Positions 33,334 through 43,608 of a DNA stretch of 64,000 nt are shown piece after piece. Origin of the DNA: Fagopyrum homotropicum. Lineage: Eukaryota; Streptophyta; Magnoliopsida; Caryophyllales; Polygonaceae. The notes under the pieces are model-generated. The model saw nothing but the letters and a program-made list of their open reading frames with translations. It had not been told where the DNA came from and did not search any database. Location of the stretch: the NCBI GenBank assembly GCA_033239125.1, contig BSWB01000004.1, forward strand, positions 138,830,426 to 138,894,425. The letters are read 5' to 3'. The position numbers and the translations under genes were made by a program. The stretch's first letter is position 1, and each line of letters opens with the position of its first letter.

Positions 33334-35127
33334 TTAAGGTTGTCGTGAATGCTTAAAATCTTCTTCCATTAGGATCTTATGCATGCATAATGAAGGTTTA
33401 ATTCCTATGAGATCCTCTACAATATAACCTAAGGCTTTCCTATGTTTCTTTAGAACAACCATTAGTTTATCATGCTCATCTTCACTTAATTCGGAACTAA
33501 CAATTACGGGAAAGGTAGAATTAGTTCCAAGAAATGCATACCGAAGATGTGTGGGAAGTGGCTTCAATTCTATTGTTGTTGATGCCTTTGATGAGTCTTG
33601 AGGAGTGTCCAAGGCTTCCTTAGAAGTCTCTAAGGGTGTAGAAGTGGTTGGAGAAGACTCAAGAGCAATGGTGGAAAGAACGTAATCATTCTCAGAATTT
33701 CCCTGAATTACGACACCACTGTTACTTCCACGGCCGTGGTTCGGGGCGTGGAAGTCAATTACGGCATCTCTGTTACTTCCATGGCCGTGGTTTTGGCCGT
33801 GTAACTTACTGGAGCTCTCCGAATAGCTGATTACGGTCATCATGGGGGAAACCACGGCCGTGGAATAGCACGACTGGCCGTGATTTCTCACATTTTCTAA
33901 CCCATTGTAGAGTTTTTCAAACTCTTCCTCTTGCACTTCTTTTAGCTCCTCCAAAGCTTCAATCTCCTCATTGCAATCGTCTTCCTCTCCTTTTTCCATG
34001 ATTCTCATGGTGATAACCTTTTGCAATGGATCTTTAAATAAAATCGAGCTCACTTCTTCTCTAGGTGTTTCCTCATCATAGATGTTGAACATGTCCTCTC
34101 CAAGAGCTGGCTCTTTCACCAAAGTTGAGAGGACAAACTCAACCTTCTCTTTACCTATATCAAACGCCAATCTAGCATTCTTGCAATCCACTATACAACC
34201 GGACGTTGCAAGAAACGGTCTTCCGAGTATGATCGGAACCGGACAATTTGCAGGAATGTCAAGCACAACAAAATCAATTGGAATGTAAAACTTACCGAGC
34301 TTGACTGGGACGTCTTCAATGATACTGATGGGACGAGTTATGGATCGATCTGCCATGTATAACGTCATCTTCACCGGCTTAGGTTCATCTAGACAGATCT
34401 TCTTACACAAAGCAAGCGGAATAATGCTAACGCTTGCTTCCAAGTCACATAAAGCGTCATAAGTGACTTCTCCTACTCCAATTGGAATGCAAAATGACCC
34501 CGGATCCTTCAGCTTTGGGGGCATCTTTTCCTTCATTGTTTTGATGAGGTCCGAAGATTCCGAACTCATCTTGACTTCTCCAAAGTCTTCTAGTTTCCTC
34601 TTGTTGGAGAGGAGCTCCTTCAAGAACTTCCCATATGCGGGCATACCTATAATTGCATCAATGAAAGGTATATTAATATGCAGTTTGCTCATGAGTTCAA
34701 TGAACTTACCGAATTGCTTGTCTAGGCGCGCTCTTGCTCTAGACTGCGGGAACGGTAGGGGAGGTTTATAAGCTGGAGGAGGAACGTAGACGTCTTCCTT
34801 CTCCTTCCCTTTATCTTTTTCCTTCTCAGCTAGGATTTCCACAAACTTGGGCCGCGGATCGGTGGTTGTTACGCCACTCCTAGTGGTGATAGTCATCACC
34901 CTTCCCTTTGGGTTGTCTTCCGTCTTTCCGGGAAGCTTTCCTTGATCCCTAGGAATTTCTGCAGCTTTGTTGAATATTTGGTTTTCTAAAGCCTTTTGAG
35001 CTTTATCAGCCTTAGTAACGTAGCTCTCTAGTCCTTGGAGCTTTCCTAGAATCGTCTGCAACATAGGATCGGGCTTCTCCTTCCCCGAATTGTTCGAATC
35101 ATTCGATATTTGCCCCTGGCTTTTCAA
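33334..35127 (-). pseudogene. gag-pol: gag linker, protease and RT start (B)
   Basis: An open frame of 597 codons. The gag-protease linker (PPPAYKPPLPFPQSRARARL) and aspartic protease are present, but the active-site triad reads DLEA instead of DLGA (34435-34446). A linker (33710-33890) follows that carries in-frame copies of the family palindrome, visible in the protein as NHGRGS-type repeats, and then the RT N-terminus. It ends at CAA-to-TAA (33334). Confidence 0.88.
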
Positions 35128-36521
35128 AGGGGTAGAAGAAGATGGAGATGTTAGTGAATTTCTAGAATTTTAATGAGAATTACCGGAATTTTGTTGTTGT
35201 TGGTTGGAACGCCAATTGTTGTTAGAATTTCGGTTATTGTTGTTGTCATTCCAGTTATTGCCCCAATTGTTGTTGTTCTGGTTATTGTTCCTTTGGTAGT
35301 TATTGTTGTTGCCTAAGTAGCCAACATCTTGGTCCTTTGGCTTTTGAAGACCAGGTCTAATCATGTCCTTCAACTCCTTGTTTCGGTGTTGAGGGAAAAG
35401 ATTTGAGTTTGTGCAGCTTGTGACAACTTAGCTCCCGGCTCTACCTTCCGGTGGGAATACTTCTCAATCACTTGGGCTTGCTTCTCAATGAAGTCCCAAG
35501 CGTCATCCTCTCTCATGTCCATGAATGTACCACAAGAGAGAGATTAGAGGTTGAATTGTGTGTCCACATCCAACCCCTTGTAGTAAATCTCTAGTAACTC
35601 AAGCTTTGAAATGCCATGGTACGGGAAATCCAATAAGAGGTCCTGAAATCTTTCCCATGATTGAAATAAACTTACGTTAGTTTTCATAGAGAATGCATTA
35701 ATTTTACCTCTCAATTCCGCCGTTTTGGATGGCGGTAAGAACTTGGTGAGGAATTCCGAAGATAGATCCTCCCATGTGGCAAGCTTTCCAGCTGGAAGAG
35801 CTTGATACCAAGATAGAGCTTTGTCATTCAAAGATAAGAAGAATGGCTTGATCTTGTAGTTGTTGGTGGTAGCCTTCTTCGGCTTCAATGTCTCCATAAG
35901 AATCTCGAAATTCTGAAGATGTTGGTGTGGAGATTCAGCAATAGTTCCACCAAATTGACTTTGGCGAACCATTGCAATGACTTGTGGGCTAAAACTGAAT
36001 TCTTGGATGTCCTCAGCTCCGAAGTTCACACCTAGGCGGCGTGGTTGCTGAATTGAATCCATCTTTTGCCCAAGAGTGTGTGGTTCATCCCCTACATTAG
36101 CGACTCTCACATTTCCAACTGGAATGCGAGGAACAACCGGTGGTCTTGAGTTATTAAGAACGGGGTGAATCACCGGATCTATTTCCTCAAGTGGTGGCAT
36201 ATCATCATCCTCATCATCGGATGATTCCACTCTAATGGACTTAGTTGGTTTCTTATCCTTCTTCTTCTTAGCATCATTCAATTCCAACTTCATGTCTAGC
36301 ATCATAGTTTTGAGTTCATCAATTTGGAATTGATGACTCGTTAACTCGTCCAAACAAGCTTTCTCACTCAACTTAAGCTGTAGTCGAGTTTCTTCTAACT
36401 CCTCTCGGATGTTTTTCTCATTACTTTCGGCCATCTTTTTCTCTTTCAACTTTCTTCTTAAGGTTTTCTCAAGTTCTGGATCGAAGGGAACTAGATCTTT
36501 GGTAGATCTAGTCTTTCGCAT
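35128..36521 (-). pseudogene. gag: gag (B)
   Basis: Start MRKTRSTKDLVPFDPELEK at 36521. Coiled-coil-like charged N-terminus, acidic patch (SSDDEDDDMPPLEE), and a capsid-like domain (ALSWYQALPAGKLATWEDLS). The frame stops at 35544 by CAA-to-TAA in FNLQS. The Asn-rich tail (35205-35340) is in a second frame ending at a TAA near 35171. No zinc knuckle seen. Confidence 0.87.
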
Positions 36522-36625
36522 ATACCTAAAGAATCTACAAAAAGCACTCACAAAAAGATATCAAATAACAAGAGAAAAAGCTCCCAAGCTCGACAACCGA
36601 AAACCGGAATTGATCTTGACCAACT

Positions 36626-36642
36626 CCCCGGCAACGGCGCCA
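36626..36642 (-). other. primer-binding site, tRNA-Asp type (B)
   Basis: The element strand reads TGGCGCCGTTGCCGGGG, six bases from the 5' LTR at 36649. Perfect match to tRNA-Asp. Confidence 0.92.
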
Positions 36643-36648
36643 AAAACT

Positions 36649-38320
36649 TGTTCGCCCGAAAACATGCGTGCAAATAAGCTTTATATTTATAAAACTAGAA
36701 TAAAAGCAAGCGAACCCGCAGTATACGGATAGGCGTAGATTAGCAAGTATTCCAGAGTATCGAACTCAGGGAATTGGTGAAACAAAATCAGTTTCAAGTA
36801 GTCGAGCAATCAAAAGTGTAGAAGCTTTGCAAATATTGGGAAAACAGCAACCCTAAAGATCTGGATATCAAATTGTGGCAATCAATTCAAGATATATTAT
36901 ACATACAAGGACAAAGTTGAGAATTGCAAAGGTGTACTAAGGTAAGGTAATGTACGGTGAAGTTCCAAAACCTTATATAACTCACCCAAAGACACTCTCT
37001 ATAAAGGTTGTTGAGGCTGCAGTATAGAAAGGATCTAAAGGTAATGATTGATCTCAAATACCCAAACTTGTAACCCAAGGAATCAAAGATAAACTCAAAC
37101 GGTTAAGGTTGTGACACTCGAAACCGAAATAGAGGATGTTGAGTCTCACTATTACTTAGGAAAGGCAAGTCAAGGCTTGGTTAAAGCTAATCTTTGACTT
37201 TGGATTAAAGTAAAAGCAAAGCTCGTAAACTGGGGTAAATCACGGTTGGTTCTTGAGAATCACGGCCGTGGAAACCAAGATCAGGCCGTGATTTAGGGGT
37301 CTACAAAGTTTCTCACACTCTCAAGGTCCAATCTGTTTACGATCGATCTATCATCATGTAAGCCACAACTATCAACCCTTCACCTTAGAATTGCTATAGG
37401 GTTTTTAGCCAATAATCATTGTCATGATATCAATGTTCAAACTAAGAAGAATGAAAGATGAAAATCCTCGAAAACTAAGAATAAAACTCAAAGTTAATCT
37501 CAAATCCGAGTAACAAACCAATATGTTTATGAACTCAGAGTATAGAATAAGAATCCTCACTAAAATCTTAGGTAAACAACGGAAAACGGTTGTCAATCGT
37601 TTCCAAAATCAAAGCCTAAGTAATCACCAAACTTCTGCCACAAGCAACATCCGATCTTCAATCCTAGCCGTCACTTCAAAACCCTAAATCAGCGGTTAAG
37701 CGAGGAACCCCAAAAACCCATTTCTCTAGCCTATTTATAGGGCGAGACAGGGTTACGAGAAAGCCCAATGACGTGGATGACGTGGCAAATATGACACGTC
37801 ATAAAATATGCCAAGATCACGGTCATGTAGAATGTTCCACGGCCGTAATTTAGAGCGTGGAACCAAATTACGGTGCCCTAAGATTTCCATGGCCGTGGTT
37901 TAGACCGTGTAACTCTCTAGAGTGCTTCAAACTCACATCCACGTTCATAATGCCAGATCCACGACCGTGATTCAGGGCGTGGACTTCAATTGCCTCTTTC
38001 ATGACCGTAATTCTGGGTGTGGTTCTTCTAATCCTTTGTTTTTGCCTTAGTTTCGTGACATCCTTCATCCATGCTCCCTCCTTAGCCTCTCCAATGCATC
38101 TCCTTGCCATCAAGTGTGATCAAACACTCCTTTCCTTCCATGTTTTGCTCCAATCCAAGCTTTATTCACCTAAAAACACAACGAAGCTAGTGTAGATCTC
38201 TATATCGACAAAGTGGGTGAACTAGCTCACAATTTCTTCAAACACATATCTAAGAACACTATAAAAAGGGAAAAACAACTAAAACAAGTGCCTAAAATAT
38301 CGTCATATTTCATGCTAATA
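36649..38320 (-). repeat. element B 5' LTR
   Basis: 1672 bp. The outer end reads ATGCTAATA rather than ATGCTAACA, a transition in the terminal dinucleotide, after which TSD CTTCC follows. Palindromes at 37250-37300 and a dense set at 37815-38020, about 75-290 bp upstream of the TATA box. Confidence 0.93.
37732..37739 (-). promoter_or_regulatory. LTR TATA box, element B
   Basis: TATAAATA followed by GGC on the element strand, a canonical plant TATA box. The same sequence is in the 3' LTR (26356-26363). Confidence 0.6.
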
Positions 38321-38325
38321 CTTCC

Positions 38326-39790
38326 AGGAAACATCATCAAATGGAGTTCAACTCACCTCGCTTAGAAATGATGTGAAGCAATTGAAGGAGCTTTTAGTAG
38401 CTCAAACAAAGAATGAGCAAGATGAAGGATATCAAGGAAGAAACAACTATCAAGGTCCGCGGAACAATAATCACAACAACAATAGAAACTCCAACAACAA
38501 CAATTGGAGATCTAACCAACAAAATCCGGGTAACCCTTATTCTCATGCTAATAATGCTTTTAACCCCCTTCTTCTTCTACTCCATTGAAAAGCCAGGAGC
38601 CTGGATCAAGTTCGTCCCAGCCAGAAAAGAAAGATGCAATACTGGAGGCAGTTTTGATCAAGCTCAACGCTATGGAGACGTTAATGAATTCATTTTCGAA
38701 GGCACAAAAAGCCTTAGAGCAACACTTCTTCAACAAGGCGAGTGAAGCGCCAAGAGATCCAGGAAAGCTCCCAGCAAGGACAGAGAGCAACCCTAAGGGA
38801 GAAATCATGGCAATAACAACACCCAGTGGATTGAAAACTGCAGATCCAGTACCTCGGTCGAACCACGACCAGACGAACACTTCGGTCGAGGTGCCAACCG
38901 AGGTGGAGCTCCAGAAAGAGAAGGATAAAACTGAAGTTTATGTTCCACCTACTGCTTATAAACCACCACTTCCATTCCCTCAGTCAAGGGCGAGAGCGCA
39001 TCTAGACAAGCAATTTGGTAAGTTTCTAGACCTAATGAATAAACTACACATTAACATCCCTTTCCTTGATGCTATTCTAGGGATGCCCGCCTATGGGAAG
39101 TTCTTAAAAGAGATTCTATCAAGGAAGAGGAAGATGGAAGATTTTGGAGAAGTAAGGATGACATCTAAGTCTTCGGAGCTCATTCAAATCATGAATGAGA
39201 AGATGTCACCCAAATGAAGAGATCCCGGTTCATTTAGCATCCCCATTCAAGTTGGGAATCTAACCTATGAGGTGTTGTGTGATCTAGGAGCCAACGTAAG
39301 CATCATCCCGCTGGAGCTATGTGAGAAAATTGGCCTTAGAGAGGCCAAGCCGGTGAAGATAAGGCTATACATGGCGGATCGCTCCATTACCCATCCCGTG
39401 GGCATTTTGGAAGATATTCCCATCAAGTTAGGTAATTTCTACTTACCTATAGATTTTGTTGTACTTGACATACCCGCAGATTATCCCATTCCTATCATTC
39501 TCGGGAGACCATTTCTAGCAACTTCGGGTTGCAATGTGGATTGTAAGAACGCCAAGTTGAAATTCAACATTGGTTGTGATCAAGTGGAGTTTGCATTGCT
39601 TGCTGCATTGAAAGGAGAACCGCTGGAGGATGATATCTTCAATATCTATGATGAAGAAGAATCGAGAGAATTGGTGAGCTCTATCCTTATTCACGATCCT
39701 CTTGAAAGAGTTCTTAGTTTTAGTTTAATGGAGGAAGGTATAGATGTTTCTTGTTATGCAGATTTATGGAGCTTAAAAGTATTGGAATAA
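38326..39790 (+). pseudogene. gag-pol: gag C-terminus and protease, element D
   Basis: Continues D gag in frame after B is removed. Order: VKQLKELLVAQT segment; Asn-rich linker (38440-38530); frame change near 38570; linker frame 38585-39217 ending in TGA; protease with DLGA (39281-39292), YMADRSITHP and IILGRPFLATSG. It stops at TAA (39788-39790), where E has a Glu codon. The protease core is otherwise complete. Confidence 0.88.
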
Positions 39791-40433
39791 GATCTAGGAG
39801 CTAAGATTGAGAGACTGATCCAAGAGAAGAGAAGCAATTTAGGTTTCGGTCCCAGTTCTAGTACCTCGACCGAGGCACTTCCTGGACCAAGCGAGGTGTT
39901 CGTATCTGAAGAACACCTCGGTCACCCACCTCGGACACTGACCGAGACGTCAAGCGAGATGTTGTCAACTGAGGACAACAAACTTCCTGATCCGTTTTTT
40001 GAGAGTCGCTTACAATTGGTGGAGCACTGGCTCCGCCAAGTTACTAATGGTAAAGAACCTTGGTATGCTGATATTGTCAATTATCTTGTTTGCCAGGAAA
40101 TACCACCCGGATTGACGTACGCTCAAAGGAAGAAATTCTTCAAGGACGTACACCACTATTATTATAATGAACCTCTACTGTTTAAAAGAGGTCCAGATGG
40201 GATGCTTCGACAATGCATTCCCGATGATGAAGTTGCTAGTGTTATACGACATTGCCACTCACTTCCTTGTGGAGGACATGCTAGCGCTCACAAAACATGT
40301 GCTACGGTATTACGTTCCGGGTTTTTTTGGGCTACATTATTTAAGGATGTGCAAACGTTTGTTGTTTCTTGTGATGCATGCCAAAGAACGGGGAACTTAT
40401 CTAGAAGGAACGAGATGCCACTCAACAATATTT
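39791..40433 (+). pseudogene. pol: protease linker fused to integrase zinc finger, RT/RNase H deleted (D)
   Basis: An open frame at 39896-40435 (179 codons) begins in the linker after protease, which carries several in-frame CTCGRYCGAG-type palindromes. It then passes directly into the segment that normally follows RNase H (WLRQVTNGKEPWYADIVNYL) and the integrase HHCC finger (HCHSLPCGGH, CDAC). About 2 kb encoding RT and RNase H is missing, and the junction near 40000-40020 keeps frame. It ends at TAG (40433-40435), where A, B and F have CAG. Confidence 0.85.
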
Positions 40434-40435
40434 AG

Positions 40436-40820
40436 GAGGTAGAGATTTTTTATGTATGGGGGGTTGATTTCATGGGACCTTTCCCATCATCCGCGGGGAA
40501 CCTTTACATTCTCCTAGCTGTTGACTACGTCTCTAGATGGATGAAAGCTATCCCCTCTCCCACTAATGACGCCATGGTGGTTGTGAAGTTCTTCATTCAG
40601 ACTATATTTCTACGTTTTGGGACACCACGCATCATCATCAGCGATGGAGGGACGCATTTCATCAACCGGAAGTTCAAAGCACTTCTATCGAAGTATGGGG
40701 TAACCCACAAGTTGAGATTTGGGGTGAAACAAGCGGAAGCTTTAAAGTCAACGGTCATAGGCTGAAGAAGTACCGACCGGAAGTCCAGGTTGAGGAGATT
40801 GCACCACTATACCTTGTCTA
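40436..40820 (+). pseudogene. pol: integrase core with internal deletion (D)
   Basis: The core starts with WGVDFMGPFPSS and ISDGGTHF, giving the first two Asp residues. After KYGVTHK the sequence jumps to the C-terminal tail (GSFKVNGHRLKKY) in a different frame. The segment with the catalytic Glu is deleted, so the enzyme cannot be active. Confidence 0.85.
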
Positions 40821-42496
40821 GAGATGATGTACGGTCCAGCTGGCGACCTTAAATCAAGCGCTTCTTGGGAGGCAACCCAAGGTATTGCTTTCTTTTCCCT
40901 TTTCTAGCTTAGTTTTGGATAGTTTGCTTTGCTTTGCTTTGTTTTTGGCGTCCTCTAGACAAAAACCAGGTACTTTCTAAGGAAGGATCACACCTCAGGA
41001 GCTACACTAGAAGGACAAAAGTTCGAGAAGTTGATAAAACGGAGCTTCGCTGAGATACATCTCGGATGTTGTCGGAACGCCTCGACCGAGATGTTCTTCG
41101 CCAACCGAGATGGTCTTCTCTGGGAGCTGTTTCTTTTTTTTATGCAGTTCAGCTAGGTCTGGTGAGTATCTTGTCTTTAGACTTATTTTGACCCATTGGG
41201 ACAATGTGTCCCAAGTATGGGGTATGTGGATGTATTATTTGACCTTATGTGTACTCTTGTATGACTTTCAGATTTTTATTGCTTTACTTGGCTCTATGTT
41301 CTTATCTGTCATTACATGCATACATACAGGTTTTTGTTTGAGAAAAACGTCGAAAACTAGTTTAAGAAAAAAAAAATTTATGACCTCGACCGGGATGTTT
41401 CTGGCCAAACAAGGATGAACACCTCGGATGACCTAGAACACCTCGACCGAGGTGGTTTAACTGAGAGATTTTCAAAACGATTTAATTGTGCTTCTTCTCT
41501 GGATATGACCTCAGTGATGATTCTATTTGCAGATTGGCTTTGAAATCTATATATGCTCGAAAGGATTTATGATATGTTTAAGTTGCAAAATGCTTTGTTT
41601 TAATATGCTAGGATGTTTTAATTCTTTGTTTTTATCAAAATTATGTTGAATTTGAAGGTTGACACCACATGATAAGTTCTCTCACACTCTTCCTGGAAAA
41701 ACCAAGGCAATTCATTTTCTTCTTCTTCTTCTTGATCATGATTAGCCCCTCATATACATATTTGCCTCCCTTTACCTATCCGGGAATTTGGACGCAAGTA
41801 AAGAAAAGCAAGTGAAAATGAAGTTGAGATGTTGGCTGAAAGTGTTAGAAAGAAATAATTAAGTTTGGGGAAGTTAATCATGATGATGAGTAACTCGGCA
41901 CTATTCACATAGCCGGGTGTTGTGTCTTGCCAAAGTCGTATTCAGTGATATTTCTAACGGGTCATGGTATGTGCATCAAGGGTTTGAGGCATCTCGAGAA
42001 ATTGATGATTGTTGATCTCCTAGGTTTCGGTTATTGTGCACCTCTGTCCATGCATCCCAAAAACTAAAGTAAAAAAGTGAAAATAAGCAAAGCTTATTGG
42101 TGGAAGATGTTAAGATTCAAAGAAAGTAAAGAAAAGATCCTTTTCCCGGATTCTAGCACCACATTTCCCTATATACATCCCACCCTTACACGTTTCTTGA
42201 CCTCTTTTGGAAAGCCCTTGAGACCTCGAGCTTGTTGATTGACTTGGTGGTTTAAACTGGATTATACATGATTGATCTCGATAAACAAGATTTATTATGC
42301 ATTCTATGATTTTATGCAAAGATGAACAACTTTCTTATATTCATGAAATGTTTTGACCATGTCTTGATTTTATATGTCATGAAGCATTCTCTTAGGGTGA
42401 TCTATGAGTGGAGCACACCACCAAAAGGTTTTGAAAGGTTTTTCATTGATCTTTTCTGACTTATAATCCATTCTATCTTTTATCTAAGATTTGGAA
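40821..42496 (+). other. element D 3' noncoding region
   Basis: No third ORF: the region between integrase and the PPT has been shortened relative to E. Palindromes at 41060-41115 and 41385-41455. The conserved noncoding block is at 41862-42042. A CTT run lies near 41720. No gene seen. Confidence 0.7.
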
Positions 42497-42535
42497 CTTG
42501 CTTGGGGACAAGCAAGGGACAAGTATGGGGTAATT
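42497..42535 (+). other. GNRA-type hairpin and PPT (D)
   Basis: Stem CTTGCTTG (42497-42504), loop GGGA (42505-42508), stem CAAGCAAG (42509-42516), then a purine-rich tract with AAGTATGGGGTAATT up to the 3' LTR at 42536. Confidence 0.82.
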
Positions 42536-43608
42536 TGATAGCATGTATTATAGTCTATATTTTGGGATTGGTTTAGACGTTTTATCTTCATAAATCTGCA
42601 TGTATGGATGTACATTCTGCGGTTATATTGTTGTTTTGTCTACTTTTGCGGGAATCGAGGTCTAGACCTAGTTTTGTTGTAAATGTAGCTAAAATGACAC
42701 GTTTTGGACTAAAATGGAGCTAAGGGGGTTGAGGAGTCATTGGAGCTACATTCAGGAGCTTATAGAATATCTCAGGGAGCATGAAAATGGTTAAGAGGAT
42801 TAATTTTGGACTAGATTCGAGAGATTCTACATTCAGTTGAGATTCACCTCGGTCAGATACAGTACCACCTCGACCGAGGTGATCTTGAGGAGCGTCCGGA
42901 CCGAGGCGGACACCCTGTCGCCGGTGAGATCTTATTTTTGGCTGAGATCTTCTATTTTTGGAAGGAAGATATCATATATTTTTTGCAGGATTTTTGGAAG
43001 GAAGCATAATTTTTTGGCTGATTTATTTTAAGAGATATGGATATATTTTCAAGGAAATTATCTTTTTAAGATATTTTATTTTTGGAAGATAATTCTCCTA
43101 TATATATGGGCTGATTTTCTACAATTCAGCCATCGTGGAATTTCCGGATCACAAGCTTAGAACATCTAGCAATTGAGGGATTTTCTAGAGTTTTGAAGGA
43201 AGTATTGAAGATTGAAGTTCAAGGAAGGAAGGAATCATAGTTGGAGTTGGCTTTTGAAAGAGTTTGTAAAACTTTCTTAGATTTCTTTTGGTTTGTTGTC
43301 TTTGCTGAGTTGTGATTGAGTAACACTTGTTTATTGATTATTTGATTCAGTTATTGAGACCTTTTCCTTAAGGTTTTCTTGTTCGAATATCGATTCCTTT
43401 CATATTAATTTGATTATTGTTATCATGATGATTGTTGTCTAAGTTTCTTATGCGATTCTAGGGTGATTGGCTGAAAGTTGTGGGAAAGACGATGATAGAA
43501 TGATCTTAATCCCAGCAGGACCCTGAAAGCTCGAGTCTTTATCTTAACCCTAGAACACCTCACTCAGTCGTTGAACATCTCGGCTGGGGTGGAATTTGGT
43601 TGAACGAG
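42536..43608 (+). repeat. element D 3' LTR, left part
   Basis: Matches 7633 onward of the 5' LTR with scattered differences. Cut by solo LTR G at TSD ACGAG (43604-43608); continues at 56953. Confidence 0.92.

Larger units (their letters stand above)
25273..38320 (-). mobile_element. Athila-type LTR retrotransposon B, full length but decayed
   Basis: A 13.0 kb minus-strand element inserted in gag of D; TSD CTTCC at 25268-25272 and 38321-38325. LTRs are 1671 and 1672 bp. Gene order is the same as A, and protein and palindrome content place it in the same group. It is more damaged: at least four CAA-to-TAA stops plus several frameshifts in gag-pol and the third ORF. Confidence 0.94.

Noticed and set aside
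39896..40435. A novel host gene with zinc-finger-like motif
   Set aside because: The sequence is the protease-RT linker of D fused to the integrase HHCC finger by deletion; every part matches other elements in the window.
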